This document shows, piece by piece, positions 1 through 12,299 of a stretch of 64,000 nucleotides of DNA (the first letter of the stretch is position 1; every line of letters starts with the position of its first letter). Both the position numbers and the translations under genes were made by a program. Source of the stretch: Welwitschia mirabilis (Eukaryota; Gnetophyta; Gnetopsida; Welwitschiales); the NCBI GenBank assembly GCA_051453625.1, contig JBOZIK010000001.1, forward strand, positions 153,093,399 through 153,157,398, written 5' to 3'. The notes beneath the pieces were generated by a model. It worked only from the letters and a program-made list of their open reading frames with translations. It made no database searches and was not told where the DNA came from.

Positions 1-655
1 ACACTTTAATAGAATAACATAAAATGAGAATAACTGTCTCTTAAAAGGCATAAGTATTCCTAATCTTAAACAAAACTTGGAATGAAAAAATGATAATTTA
101 TTATTGATTATTCTTAAAGGCCATCAACTAGGGTTATTAAGTCTTAAAAATGCATAGGTTTATGGAAGGAATGAATGATTTTTAGGATTAATGAGATTAT
201 TTAAAAATGGAATAGATCAATGAAATGACTTGACAGAATAGTTAAATAGGTGATAATGCTTGGGGTCTTCTATTAGATAAGCATCATTAACAAAATTTAA
301 TTTCTTATGAACTAATTTAATCAATCTAAGCCTATCATTCTAGGGAGTGAATTTAATGTTGACTCATGAGGGAGTTATTCAATCAAATGTGAGAGGGAAT
401 GAAATGCAAGGGGAAAATATTAGAAATATCATAACTATTAGGTTTAGGATGATGAAACTAGAAATCAAATGATGACATAGGAAGAAAAATGTTTTCATGA
501 TAAGACTTTATATATAAGCTTAAAAACTCAAAAAAATGTGATGCAAATAGAACAGTCTATACATTCAAAATTAGAAGAAGTCTAACCTAGGGCTTTCTTA
601 TGATTTTCTAGTATTTATTAACAAACATTATAAAAACATGTTTTTTATTAAAATG
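1..655. other. AT-rich, nothing recognised
   Basis: No reading frame, repeat or known element could be recognised here. The composition is like the rest of the intergenic DNA: very AT-rich and poor in CpG. It is probably decayed transposon sequence, which is inference from the context only. Confidence 0.4.
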
Positions 656-868
656 CATAGATCACCGAATGAGGTAGTGGAATTGATAAATCCATAATGA
701 GGTAGTGGAAAAATAAAAATAAAGATAAAGCTAAAGATTACTAAATGAGATAGTAGTAATATTTGAGGGAAAATAATCAGCAAATGAAGTAATGAAGATA
801 ATGATCCCTAGATTATCAAAGGAAGAGTTGAATAAATAAAAATCACAAATCATTGAATAAGGCAATGA
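656..868 (+). repeat. cluster of ~24-bp CACTG...CAGTG motif copies
   Basis: About five diverged copies of a motif close to CATAGATCACYGAATGAGG followed by YAGTGG begin near 656, 691, 734, 775 and 848. The better copies contain a small dyad, CACTG, a 7-base loop, then CAGTG. A second cluster of the same motif lies at 5268-5436. Such modules probably sit in the U3 of an old LTR; the LTR ends were not found. Confidence 0.55.
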
Positions 869-1764
869 TAAATCTTATCTTGTCTTATCTAAATATATCT
901 TGTATCTTAGGGTTTTTCCTACCTTACACTTTATCTTAATAGGATTATACTAAAGCTTGTGATCATTCAATTACTTCCATATCATATTATTTATGCAAGT
1001 CTAGATGTTGCCATTTAGTTTGATCATTAATAAAGGGATACTTACTGCTATTGAATTGAACTATTTTCTTATATACTTATTTGTTTGATGATTTATGTAT
1101 TTGAAGTTGTATTTAGACTAGATTTGTGAAGTAGTTCTTATGCTTTAACTTGGGAAGTCATATTATTATTATTGTAAGTTTTCTATGGCTATTATGTAAA
1201 CATTTTATCTTTTAGATATCAAACTATTTAATTTATTAAACTTTCAATTTTGAGTTTCTATGGAAAAAGTATCAAAATTATAGCTTTACTTAAATCTTTA
1301 GTTTAATATGTTTAGCTAGCATATATTGTTTCTATTGTAAATATTTCTTTGTTATAGGGATTAATTTTTTTGTTATTGATCCTTCTATTTGAATTTAGTA
1401 ATAATATCTATAGTTAAACCCTCTATTTAAAGATATTCTTATTCCATTATTATTTTCTCAAAAATGTCATATTGCTAAATACCTTATAGTTAATCTTTTA
1501 ATCCCCTAAGCTAATTATTTATTTCTACTCCAATAATTTTCATGACTATTCTATTAAATTTTAAGATTATTACCTTGAATTTAATTTTTCCTTCAAAAAC
1601 TTAATGGGACTTTGAATTCTTAGCTAATATTTAATTTTCTTAGATCTAAGCTTGATTTTTATTATTATGATGTTATATTTTTATGATTTGAACCCTCTTT
1701 TCATTATAAATTAGCTTAAGTGCTTAATAGCTTTTAGCTTATCTATACATCTTAATAGACACAT
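869..1764. other. AT-rich, nothing recognised
   Basis: No coding frame or named element is seen. The stretch is T-rich toward its right end and continues into tandem repeats. Confidence 0.35.
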
Positions 1765-1916
1765 CAGTTTGAAGTTTTTGGATGAATCTTTGGGACTTTA
1801 CATTTTAGTATGAGAGAAACATTTGAAGTTTTTGGATTAAAAGTATGGACTTTACATTTTAATATAAAATCAAAATTTGAAGTTTTCAGCTTAAAAGTAT
1901 GGGTACTCATTGAAGT
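1765..1916 (+). repeat. tandem repeat, ~54-bp unit, about 3 copies
   Basis: Copies start near 1765, 1821 and 1874. Each begins with a version of TTTGAAGTTTTTGGAT followed by a GGGACTTTACATTTTA-like segment; the third is diverged in its second half. No function is evident. Confidence 0.65.
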
Positions 1917-2100
1917 AATGCTAAGGTATTATAATTATATTAAAAAATAACTATACTCAAAGTATATTTCCATTTAGATATCATAATTGTACTAGAACTA
2001 GATTTCAACTTAAATGATAATGCTAAGTCATCATAATTATACTAAAAGTATTTGTACTCAAAGTATATTCCAATTTGGATGTCACAATCATACTAATAAT
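1917..2100 (+). repeat. tandem repeat, ~90-100-bp unit, 2 copies
   Basis: Two diverged copies share TAATGCTAAG, then ATAATTATA, then TACTCAAAGTATATT, then a GATRTCA segment. They follow directly on the 54-bp repeat array, so this is a locally repeat-rich stretch. No gene is seen. Confidence 0.5.
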
Positions 2101-2419
2101 ATATTCTTCACTTAGATGCTTAAATAGAACATTGTCATGTGTATAAATATGTCTGTAAATAACTACATAAGTGTTGAATAAAACATTAAAATATTCTACA
2201 ACCTCTATTTTGGTTTCCCATAAGCCTTTCTTATATTATTTAAGTCATCCTTAGTCTCTTAAAACTCATGAAAATTTATGAGAGGTGCATGAAGCCCTTA
2301 CTGACATTTTGTACCTTAGTCTTACTTAACTATATTAGTCATAGGTCCTTTGTCTATGGTCTAGTATTATTAGTAAAATCTTGTTTTAATGATTTCACTT
2401 ATTAAATCTATTATGATAT
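2101..2419. other. AT-rich spacer, nothing recognised
   Basis: No feature could be recognised between the tandem repeats and the start of the copia LTR. Confidence 0.35.
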
Positions 2420-3849
2420 TGTGTAGATAGGCCAAATTGGCAAAATTAAACTCATGAAAAACATAAGTCCATGTTAGAGCTCAAAGCTCAAATCTCACAA
2501 AAAGTTTAGATTAGAGTTTAAAAGCCTAATCACAACTGACTAAAGACATCTATAGAATTGAATACATCTATTGAAAAAACATTTGAAGACATCTATGATA
2601 AAGATGTCTACATCAACAAAGATGTTTATGCTAAACCAACTTTTAATCATAGGTGAAAGACATCTATCTCAATGAAGATAACTATACTAATGAATCTAAC
2701 ACAGAAGAAAGATGTCTACATAATAGAAGACATCTAACTAAACTAAAAAAGATAACAAGGACAATTTGTACTTCGATGACTTATTTACATTCTAGGAAAG
2801 AAATTAAGTTTCTCATTGTATATTTATGATCACTAAAAGTTAGAGATTATATAATTTAAGTTTCATCAATTTCTAAGCAATTTGATTGAAGACTTCTCTT
2901 ATGTTAAATATATCTGACTGATAGAAGATGCATATTATTCTCAAGACATCTATGTGAAAAGTCCATGATAAATAAAAAATATGTTACACACCTCACACCT
3001 AGATGTTTCTATTTATTATACATTAGTTACAAAGTCTAGACATCTATCTTCCTAGGTCAAATTACTAGACTCTCTTCAAAAGTTACAAAGGCATGACTTG
3101 ACAAATAGATCTAACATGTATGAGGAAATGCACATATGAACATACTAATCATTGGATCTATCCATGAAGTATTAAGCTATTATTTATAAAGAACTTTCAA
3201 ATGACTACATCATTTATACATTGGGTCCTACAACATTGCATTATTCTTAGCACTCATGATGATGACAATAAGAATAAACTAAAGATCTTTATCAAAGGCA
3301 TATCATTCAAGCTTATTAATTCATTTTATTATCATATATTTATTGAAACTCAAATAGTTAAACTATCGTATACTTGAGTACTTTTGTATATTATTAAACC
3401 TAAGAATCCCATGTTAAGATTCCACATTATAAGTCAACTATTATATGAATGTAATCTTGTGAGTACTTGTAAGCATGCTTTATTGTTGTATTATTAGATA
3501 TTCTTGAAGGGAAGAGAGTCTTATCCTATGAGGAGCATCTTATATTGCATTAGTACTTATGAGCACATTTTTGATATATTTTGTTGATTATCCCTAATGG
3601 AAAGAGAGTGCTTCCTTAATAGAAGCATCTCACAATGTATGTAAGGTTGATGGTACTTTAAAACAACTATTTTTATAGGTTAAAATTATCTAGAGGTATG
3701 AGAGGAAGCTATCCTCTGTGTGTACGTACTTAGGTTGGGAAACTATGTTATCTTGATAAGATGTTCATTATAATATTTTAATTTGTTTTAATGAAATCTA
3801 TTTTTGATAAACCTTATTCACTTCTCTCCTTTGAGTTGAATGATTCTCA
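2420..3849 (+). mobile_element. 5' LTR of a Ty1/copia element
   Basis: The right end is set by a tRNA-iMet-like primer binding site two bases downstream. The left end is placed at TGTGTAGATAGGCCAAATTG, which resembles the LTR starts seen elsewhere in the window. That gives about 1.43 kb. The left part (about 2545-3060) is packed with GACATCTA motifs and their reverse complements; the right part includes a TATTATTAGATATT stretch and leads into the primer site. No 3' LTR of this family was found in the window, so the element is truncated or its partner has been lost. The left boundary is inferred. Confidence 0.6.
2545..3060. repeat. GACATCTA / TAGATGTC dyad modules in the copia LTR
   Basis: At least eight copies of GACATCTA or its reverse complement occur within 500 bp. 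A clean example is AGACATCT at 2587-2594, 7 bases, then AGATGTCT at 2602-2609. The arrangement allows many alternative short hairpins or paired protein-binding sites. Confidence 0.65.
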
Positions 3850-3851
3850 AG

Positions 3852-3863
3852 TAGTATCAGAGT
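3852..3863 (+). promoter_or_regulatory. copia primer binding site (tRNA-iMet type)
   Basis: TAGTATCAGAGT differs from the usual plant PBS TGGTATCAGAGC by two transitions. Position directly after the LTR and about 80 bp before gag supports the call. Confidence 0.75.
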
Positions 3864-3929
3864 GGGCACTCATAAAAAGGAGTAACTTCATTGAGTAAAC
3901 TTTAGAAGAGGTGTCATCTGTTAAACCTT

Positions 3930-4690
3930 TACTCTCCCATGGACTAACTATAACTATTGGAAGATGAAGATATGAGTGTACTTAGAGTCTTATGAGTTTC
4001 AAGTTTGGCAAATCATAGAAGATGATTATTTAGAATCTATAAAATCTATAACAAATGCTACAGGAAATTCCATCACATAGATCAAGCCTAAAAGAGACTA
4101 TGAAGATAAATAAAAAGCAGCCTTCATGTATGACTTAAAAGCAAAGAATGCTCTTTATTCAACTCTTACAATGAAGGAGTTCAATAGAATTACTAAATGT
4201 AAAATGGCATAAGAGATATGGAATGTTATAGTGGAAACATATCAGGAACCTCCATGATTAAGCAATCAAGAATTCTTATATCGAAAAATCAATTTGAAAA
4301 TCTCAAGATGAACTCTCACATTCCAAATTTTAAAATATTTTAAAATCTAGCCTAAGAACTATTTTAATATTATAATAAAGATAAAGTAAATAATATAGTC
4401 AAATTTAATGTCTTGAAAGCATAAGGAATTATGGTGAATGGTTAAATATTTAACAATGATAAGAATTTTATCTTAATGTTATTTGGACATTATTTCTAGT
4501 TATATTATCTTAACTAATTTACAATTAAACTTTTATTACTCATCATAAGTAAAGTAGTGGCATGCTCTTAAAATTCTAGCATTTATTTCTTGAATTATGA
4601 AGTTATCAATAATGATTATTTTTAGAATGTGAGAAGACTATATATTGTGAGTTAATTGTCCTCTTTTTGTTTATGTTAAAGAATTTAAGT
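3930..4690 (+). pseudogene. decayed Ty1/copia gag (UBN2-type)
   Basis: Conceptual translation across stops gives NYNYWKMKICVYLESYEFQ, then a VWQIIEDDYLES segment, then AKNALYSTLTMKEFNRI, a KMA-stop-EIWNVIVETYQ segment and further gag-like sequence. This is the order found in copia gag (W-K-M near the start, AKNALY...EFNRI, EIWD.L...). The product would coat the element RNA in virus-like particles. It is broken by several in-frame stops and shifts and fades after about 4.65 kb; no zinc knuckle, integrase or RT follows, so the element is truncated. It lies just downstream of the LTR and PBS, as expected. Confidence 0.75.
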
Positions 4691-4706
4691 CTTATAGGAT
4701 AAATTA

Positions 4707-5081
4707 TTATGCATCCAATAGCCAAACAAAGTAATGATGAGGTGTTATGAAATGCCTACCACATTTACCATCTCCATCTAATGATGGTATATCTTTATAT
4801 TCTTGAGTCTTCTCATATTCCCACATCCTCATGTTATAAATGAAATTCTCTTCTCCTTGTAATTTGCATATCTTTAAGAAATACCTTGCTGTTGAATCTT
4901 GGAGATTTCCAATTGGAGCATAAAGAACCTTGGAGCTTTGGAATCTTGAAAGAGCCTTAAAGCCTCTAGATACTACAACCAAGTATGAATATGGTTTCCA
5001 TTTATTTCTTTCATCCTTGATTAGTTCCATTCTTGTATGCATTTTCATATACATATTTATGTTTTCCTCATTTTCTTGCAA
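4707..5081 (-). CDS. hypothetical 124-aa open frame
   Basis: An uninterrupted 124-codon frame is unusually long for this AT-rich region. The translation is mixed in composition and looks more protein-like than chance frames nearby, with a charged N-terminus (MQENEENINMYMKMHTRMEL), a central VVVSRGFKALSRF segment and GDGKCGRHFITPHH near the end. No family was recognised, and no TATA box or intron could be tied to it. It may be a leftover of a retrotransposon ORF, because it lies between copia gag and the second 24-bp motif cluster. It could also be chance. Confidence 0.2.
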   Translation of the reverse strand: MQENEENINMYMKMHTRMELIKDERNKWKPYSYLVVVSRGFKALSRFQSSKVLYAPIGNLQDSTARYFLKICKLQGEENFIYNMRMWEYEKTQEYKDIPSLDGDGKCGRHFITPHHYFVWLLDA

Positions 5082-5267
5082 ATATTATAAATTTGTTAGA
5101 TATGTGTATTATTGGTATTTAATTTTTTATCACAAATCCCCGCTTCTACTATCTTCTTATTGAAAATATTTATGAAAGTAAATCCAAGTTATCTTATTAA
5201 GAATCTACATTTATTGATGCTTCCTTGAAATCTCATATTCTTATAATCTTATGAAAACAAGTATTCC

Positions 5268-5436
5268 ACAAATCATCAAATGAGGTAGCGAAATTTGAGA
5301 ACCCATAGATCACCAAAAAAGGCAGTGGGCTTCATAGATCACTAAATGAGGTAATGAAGTAGAAGAGATATTATTAGAAATTTCATATATTTCTGAAAGA
5401 GGAAGTCGACTCCATAGATTACTGAATGAGGCAGTG
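5268..5436 (+). repeat. second cluster of the ~24-bp CACTG...CAGTG motif
   Basis: Copies begin near 5268, 5304, 5333, 5390 and 5412; the best is CATAGATTACTGAATGAGG followed by CAGTGG. It matches the cluster at 656-868 in the same orientation, 4.6 kb away, as U3 repeats in a diverged LTR pair would. LTR ends could not be set. Confidence 0.55.
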
Positions 5437-7177
5437 GTAAAATTTGAATAAAATATATACATGAAAGATTTATTGAAAAAATTTCTTATTTCTCATATCA
5501 TTTTCGTAAGATTGGTATTTGAAATTCCTGAAATGATTTTCATTTCATGGAAATTCTTTATTCTTACCTTATCAAATCTTGAGATTTGAGATCTTATTCT
5601 TACCTTACATGAACTATACTGGGAGATATGAAAATTTCATGATTTTTATTTCATATTTTTTATGTAAAATAGGTGGTAAAACTGGAGCTTGATTACCAAA
5701 GAAGACAAGGAAAAAAATATATTATCTTTTTAGTTTATGTTGAGAAATTATTTTGAAGTGAAACTTGTAGTTCTTTCATGAATCTTGAAATTTTCAATGA
5801 TATAATTACTGTGATCTTGAGATTACTTCCCAAGTTGAATCATGTATATTTTTGGTTATACATTCTTGAACTTGTATTAGCAAATAAACTTCTACATTTA
5901 GATTATTGAGTCTTTAATATAATTTATTAAAATAATTATTTATTTTATATAATTTCTAAAATCTAATTTAATTATTAGGAAATAAATTTTATATTAATCA
6001 TTATTTTAGCATTTCTTGTAGTAGGTTAATTTTAAATTATAAAAAGAAGGAACATTTAATGTATCATGGAGAAAAGGGCCATATTAGGGAGAGTTATTAT
6101 TAAGGATAAGTTAGAATTACTTGAGGAGGATGGACCACATGTAATTTAATTTATAATAATATTTTAAGAAAATTAATATTTTTTAATCATATTAAACTTG
6201 GGTGTTATTTTTTCGAAAGTAGCCTTTTTTGGTTTTAAAAATTTAGGTGTTACATGAAAATGCTATTGATAGAAACTTATATTAAGTACTCAAATTTCCT
6301 ATAAAATGTTATGTAATAAATTTTGTATAATTGAAAACATTTATTATAATTATTTGGGCTCTAAGGTGAAATCATAATAAAAAATTAATAATTAATTCAT
6401 TATGAAGCAAAAAAAAAATAAATTATAGTAGTTTCTCATAAAATAGACTCATAATAAGATTTTTAAAAACTAACTTAAGCTATCTTTTAATTCTAAACTT
6501 ATCAATTCTAAAGTCATAATTTAAGATTAAAAACTATTAAATTTTCTAAAATTGCAGTTCTATTGCACTACACTAAAATGGTCATAACTTTCAAAATACA
6601 TTGAGTTTTTAAATGATTCAAAATGTTTTGAAAAGCGTTTTTAATTGCACAACTTAGGCTACTCAAGTTTTTAGATATATTTATTATTAGTTATCGAAAT
6701 GTAAATTATTTTCTTACTATGTTTTGCATTTATTTACTAATGGGATTTAATGAATACACATTAAAGAAATTACTATTTTTACATTTTCATAATCATAAGA
6801 CAATCCTATATGTATAGAAAATTCATTACTTTATACCTAGTAATTAATAAGCTATAGTTTTTTAACCTATGCCTCTTTTTAGGAAATTTAACTTTTGCTA
6901 TAAGAAATATGATAAAGTTTCTACAACTAGTTATGTAATAATTTAAATTAGTAAATTAATGAATATTATAGCTAAATTAATTATTTATGAAACATCTTAA
7001 CTAAATTTACTAATTTAGTGAATGTAAAAAAAAAAATCAAATCAAATCAAAAGAAAACCATTTATTATGAGCATTAGGATAACCATGAAGGAGTATTAGA
7101 CTAAAAGAGATTTTTAAGGATTAGACTTTACCCCTAAAAAGATGGACCTAATGCATAATAAATGTAAAAATATGTTG

Positions 7178-7178
<1 letters not shown>
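5437..7178. other. AT-rich, nothing recognised
   Basis: No coding frame or element was recognised. TTTCTTGTAGTAGG near 6012 faintly recalls a CACTA terminus but is not convincing. Confidence 0.35.

Positions 7179-7210
<32 letters not shown>
7179..7210. repeat. (TA)n microsatellite
   Basis: About 15 uninterrupted TA units. Confidence 0.95.
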
Positions 7211-7212
<2 letters not shown>

Positions 7213-8061
7213 TAACATGGGTATCTCAGTATATATTAAATCCCCGAAGTGATTACTTAATCATAATCATCCATTAGTAACCTCAATTACCATGTACAAA
7301 AGACCCCTCATATCTCCCCACATCTTGGTGAGAGCCAAGGGGAGGGAATAACATATTTTATAATATATTATAAATAGAGATTTAATTAAATTATTACCTC
7401 ATTCCACTAAAATATTAAAAGACATCATATGAATAATATAAGTAAAGAGCTTACTTGGAGAGATTAGTAAATCCTTAATAGTATAAGATTGATGAAGATA
7501 CAAGCTTAAGACTTTCTTTGCTCTAAGATTCTAAAATTTATGAGACCACAATCAAGAGAATGAAATAAAGAAAGAAGAACAAACAAAATGTACTTGTATG
7601 GAAAAATGGAAAGTATCTCCTCTTTGCAATAAGAAAAGTATCTCTATATGTAGATAAATAAAGGCATATAGCTCAAGATTACAAGATCACATGATTTAGC
7701 ATTAATATGTGGGATGAGGAATAGGTGAAATTGGAGTACAAATCTCATGATTAGTAAGGTTAGTCACATGCATCATTTGCTTATACTATCATCTTATTAA
7801 TCCTTCACAGGCTCATAAGTACGTTTAATTCATCCAAGACATGCATCAAAATAATGTATGCATAAATATAAAAATTGTCATATGGCATAATGAGATAAAC
7901 TCTTTAATTCTAATGAATAAAACAATAAGTATGCTATGAAATAAGTGCCCTTATATATCTCAAGAAGATAAAAGTCATGGTAGAGTAAATATAATCCTTT
8001 ATCATTCATGATTCTAGGTAACAATGCATGAAATACTCCTCTATCATTCATGGTTCTAGGT

Positions 8062-8076
8062 AATAATGCATGAACT
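8062..8076 (+). repeat. LINE target-site duplication, left copy
   Basis: AATAATGCATGAACT matches AATAATACATGGACT at 13704-13718 (13 of 15). The empty relative at 43017-43032 has AAGAATGCATGTACTT once. Confidence 0.75.
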
Positions 8077-8099
8077 GCACTATGTGCAACTGCTAGGGC

Positions 8100-9480
8100 A
8101 CCAAACATGCATTTTATTCCTTCTGCCTTCTTAGATCCTATTACATGATTGCTAGCATCTCAGATCCTTTGAATTATGGTACTTTTATTTGAGGTATTTC
8201 TCCTAATGGCTTCTTATTTGTAGTTTACTGCTAGGCAATTACAAAATGTAGTGAAGCCGACCTCATGGGCAAACATTATTACTAGGAACTGTTCCAAGGC
8301 AAATAGCTTAGACCTACTTTTTTTCCCATAGGAATATGCAACTACACTGAAATCCAAATAAAAAATGATGAATGGAAATCTAAAAACTCCTTGTGAATAA
8401 GCAACCTTATCGATTTTGTTTTCAGGCTCAGACTAAATCCTATCCAGATGAAAAACTTTACTTGTGTAAGATGAGGATTCTTTAGCCTATAGGAGGTATC
8501 TTATGTTGATAGAGAACTCTTTCTTTTTAAGTTCTATTTAAAGGAATTGATGTACAAAGTCATGGATCAGGGATCATAGCCATTCAATAATAGGCTGTTG
8601 ATCCTACAACCTTGGTTCCTTGACTATGATTTGGAATCAAGGGAAATAAAGCATTTTCTCCTATGGGTGAAGTTTCCTCAGCTCAAGCCAAAACTCTAGA
8701 TGGAGAAAATCTTAAGCAAAATCTATTACCACATGCAAAGAAATATTATCTTATATGAGAGTTTGCATAGAAGTTAGATAGAGGTATAACTTCCCTTTGA
8801 CATCAAGTTGTTCACTCCAAGTGGGAAGGAGATCAATCAAGAAGTTGTGTATGAATGACTCCCTCGTCGATGCTCCATCTACAAAATACTAGATTATAGT
8901 AACAAGAAATGCACAAATAAATAAAGCTTTACTTAGTTCCTAAAGGAAAAAATTCAAGCTTATAATGAAGCGATTGTGGAGGCCCTAAAATTTGAGAAGC
9001 AGCCTATTGAGAGTGCTGAGATTTCCCATTAATTTTAATACCTCTACTCTAGGGACCTCTCCTCTGATTAGTTACTTCCTAGTCCTCTCCCATTAAGTGT
9101 TCTAGGAACCTCATCTACAGTCATCATTCAAAAGACTACCTTAGCAATTTCTACACCTCCACCTTTTGTGCATTAGTCAGATGAGTTTTTGGAAGATATG
9201 TTTCAAGATCAAGTACTCAAGGGAAAGGAGTTACCCTCATATCAAGCACTTTCTAGTCTTTCCTCTCTAGGATTTCCAATATCCAATAGTTCTTTAGCAA
9301 AGCTTGAGTTGGCCTTATCTGCTATATAAAACCAAAATTAAATGTTGACTGTGAAAAGAGGAGACTACATTTCAGGGGGTAAAAGAGGTAAAGCCCGATA
9401 TGAAAATGTTATTTTTGCTCAGCAATTTAGACCTATTAGGAGCAAAGGCATAAGATCAGCTACTATTATCTAATATGTCT
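8100..9480 (+). pseudogene. LINE ORF1 region (decayed)
   Basis: Assigned mainly by position between the 5' junction and the endonuclease. A readable tail at 9341-9471 gives VKRGDYISGGKRGKARYEN and an FAQQFRPIRSKGIRSATII segment before a stop; this is basic, as expected for the RNA-binding ORF1 product. The upstream part is too decayed to name domains with confidence. Confidence 0.45.
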
Positions 9481-9559
9481 CTAGCCACTTAGAATATTAT
9501 AGGGTTGGGCTTCCAAGTGAAGTAGAAAGAGGTAAATCTCTTTGCGAGTTTAAATTCCT

Positions 9560-10220
9560 TGTCTTTCTTTGGTTTGATTGAAAATAAGATGCACTCTCAC
9601 TCTCTTCCTTATTTCATTTCCAATTATTTTTTTGGATGGTATTTTTTTCATAATTTTGATAGTAGTGGAAAAGGAAGAATCCTAGTCCTTTGAAAGCCAA
9701 CTTTTATTAAAGTTTTTGAGATTTTTAAATCTAATCAATGGATATCTAAAACATACAAAATAAAATCATGAATTCTATACCACTATTGTTTATGGGTGAA
9801 ATACACCCAACTTGAGAAAGTTCTTATGGCATGATCTTAATAAGATTTTAGGTTCAATAGATGGCCCTTGACTCATTTGTGGATTTAAACTACATTTTAT
9901 TAGCATATGGAAAACCTAATGGTAGGAGAGTTAATAGGGAAAACACAGAGGAGCTTAGACAATTTTTCTTCTCAAACCACATCATAGATCTAAGCTATTC
10001 AGGTGAATCCTTCACCTAAAATAAACTTTACCAATTAGATTATAAAATTTACTACAAATTGAATAGGGAATTAGTGAATGTTTTACGGTTGGACAATTTT
10101 GTAAATTCCTATGTTGAATTCAAATCCTCAGGCATTTCTGACCACTCTTCTTGCGTGGTGTCCTTTGGCAGTACTTTAAGAAAATCTATCCCCTTCAGAT
10201 TTGTTAATGATTGATGTTTA
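9560..10220 (+). pseudogene. LINE endonuclease domain (APE type, decayed)
   Basis: Readable pieces across frames include GRILVL-stop-KPTFIKVF near 9673, HYCLWVKYTQ near 9786, DGP-stop-LICG near 9858 (from the usual PWLICGDFN) and YVEFKSSGISDHSSCVVSFGS near 10113. These are landmark segments of plant LINE apurinic-type endonucleases, which nick the target DNA to prime reverse transcription. The tryptophan of PWLICGDFN is now TGA, a G-to-A type loss. Confidence 0.8.
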
Positions 10221-10739
10221 AATGACTAATTTCTCCCCACTATGATAAGATCTTGATTAGATAGCATAACAAGGTACCCCATGTTTGTCTTGTGCTAATA
10301 CCTAAAACTATTTAAAATTACTTTGAAAGCACTTCATAGATCAAATTTCAGTAATTTTATAGGCTAAGTTAAGGCTATCAGAGAGGCTCTCCATGAATTC
10401 TGATACACCATTCAATTAAATCCTAATAATCATAGCTTAATTACAGAGAAGTAAAGGAGATACAAAAAGTTTAGGAGACTCCTTTTAGCTGAAATTATGA
10501 TGTACCAACAAAGAGCTAAAGCTTCTTGGATCAAGGAGGAAGATTCTAACATAGTTTTCTTTCATGCCTAGATGAAAATGCATAAGGTCATTAGCAACAT
10601 CCATGTGCTCTTCAGAGTAGATGGCTTAAGGATAGGATCTATGGATGGATACAAGTAGGGATTACTACAATTTTTCTAGAATCTTTTAGGCACTTCCATT
10701 GCTTTCCCCCCAATTCAGTCAGCTCATCTCACCCTTGAA

Positions 10740-12240
10740 GAAAAAGTAACAGATTAATAATGCTTTAGTCTATGTGCCCCTATCTTAGATAGAGAAATTA
10801 TGCAAGCCTTATGAAAAATTTTAGATGATAAAGATCCAGGACTTAATGGTTTTACAACAGCTTTTTTCAAGAAAGCATGGGGTATTGTGGGGCCTTTGAC
10901 CAAGAGAGCTATTAGGAATTTCTTTGAAATAGGCCATCTCTTACACTCAATTAAGTCAACAGTGTTAGTTCTCATCCCTAAAAATTCAAACATCCAATTT
11001 TCTTCTGAATTCAGAACTATCTCATGTTACAATGTCATTTATAAATGTATCTCAAATATTATAATAACATAACTGAAAATGGTCATATCTTATCTAATTG
11101 GTCATCAACAAGGAGCATTCCTCAAAGGAAAAAATATTGCATAAAACATCCTCTTATCTCAAGAAATCATTCAAAACTACAATAGAAGATAGGTATCCCA
11201 AGATGAACTATTAAGATAGACTTGCAAAAAGTGTATGATACCCTAGAGTGAGATTTTCTTGAATAATTTCTTGTCCATTTAGACTTCTCATACAAGTTCA
11301 TTCACTAGATAATGACCTATGTGAGCATTTCCAGCTACTTCGTCTTAGTCAATGAAGAGATGCATGATTGTTTTAAAGGTAAGAGAGGCATTAAACAAGG
11401 AGACCTAATGTCTCCATATCTGTTCACTCTAGTAATGGAGTGTTTTAGAAGGATTTTTAACTTTTACATTACCTCCAATTAATTTAGATATTACGCAAAA
11501 TGTAAATATTTGGATCTCTCTCACCTCATGTTTATAAATGATTTCCTTATTTTCAACAAAGGAGATTTCAATTTAGCCAAAGTTATAAATTAATCTCTCC
11601 AACAATTTTCTCAGGAATCTAGTCTCAAAGAAAATTTAGATAAATCTCAGGTTTACTTTGTTGGAATGGATCATACTATAAAATAAGAAAATTTATAGAA
11701 GCTTCAGTTTAGAGAGGGTTCCCTCCCTTTCAAATATCTTGGAGTTCCTCTCAACTTTAGAGCTTTAACTGTCAATGAGTTCCTTCTCCTAATTGAAAAA
11801 ATACAGCTAAAATTCATTTCTAGACCATCAAGTTTTTATCTTATGGGGGAAGACTGGAATTGATTAAAATAATCCTTCAAAGCCTTCATGTATACTATTA
11901 AAGGTAATTGAATCTATCTGTGGATCCTTTCTATGGATAGGAAAGAAAAGATTAAAAAAGGCCTTGGTAGCCTGGCACAAAGTATGCTCTTCAAAGTTAG
12001 AAGGAAACCTTGGCCTTAAGAACTTGTGCATTTACAACAGAGCCATCATACTAAAAAATATTTAGGCTATAGCCAACAAACAGAACTCTCTTTGGATCAA
12101 ATTGATTCATATAGTTTACTTAAAAGGCAAAGAATTTTTGACCACTTCCTTTAAAGCCTCCTTCTCTTGGACTTTCAAAAAGATTCTCAAGCTTAGAATT
12201 ATAGCTATCAGCTATGTTTAATTTGTAGGTTAACACTTGA
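10740..12240 (+). pseudogene. LINE reverse transcriptase (decayed)
   Basis: Landmarks in order are DPGLNGFTTAFFKKAWGIVG (about 10835), SIKSTVLVLIPKN (about 10950), FRTISCYNVIYKCISNII (about 11011), ISYLIGHQQGAFLKGKNIA (about 11085), GIKQGDLMSPYLFTLVMECF (about 11390), HLMFINDFLIFNKGD (11522-11566) and LGLKNLCIYNRAIILKNI (about 12012). The catalytic FADD box reads FIND at 11531-11542, so the first catalytic Asp has become Asn. With several stops, the enzyme cannot be active. The frame 10887-11069 is the longest surviving open piece. Confidence 0.9.
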
Positions 12241-12299
12241 TATGAAAGGAACCCTTTCCACTATTCTCAGTTTTTGCTTCTTATCAGGTCCTCAACACT

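Noticed and set aside
7179-7210. TA run as a replication or promoter element
   Set aside because: Plain TA microsatellite; nothing around it supports a function.
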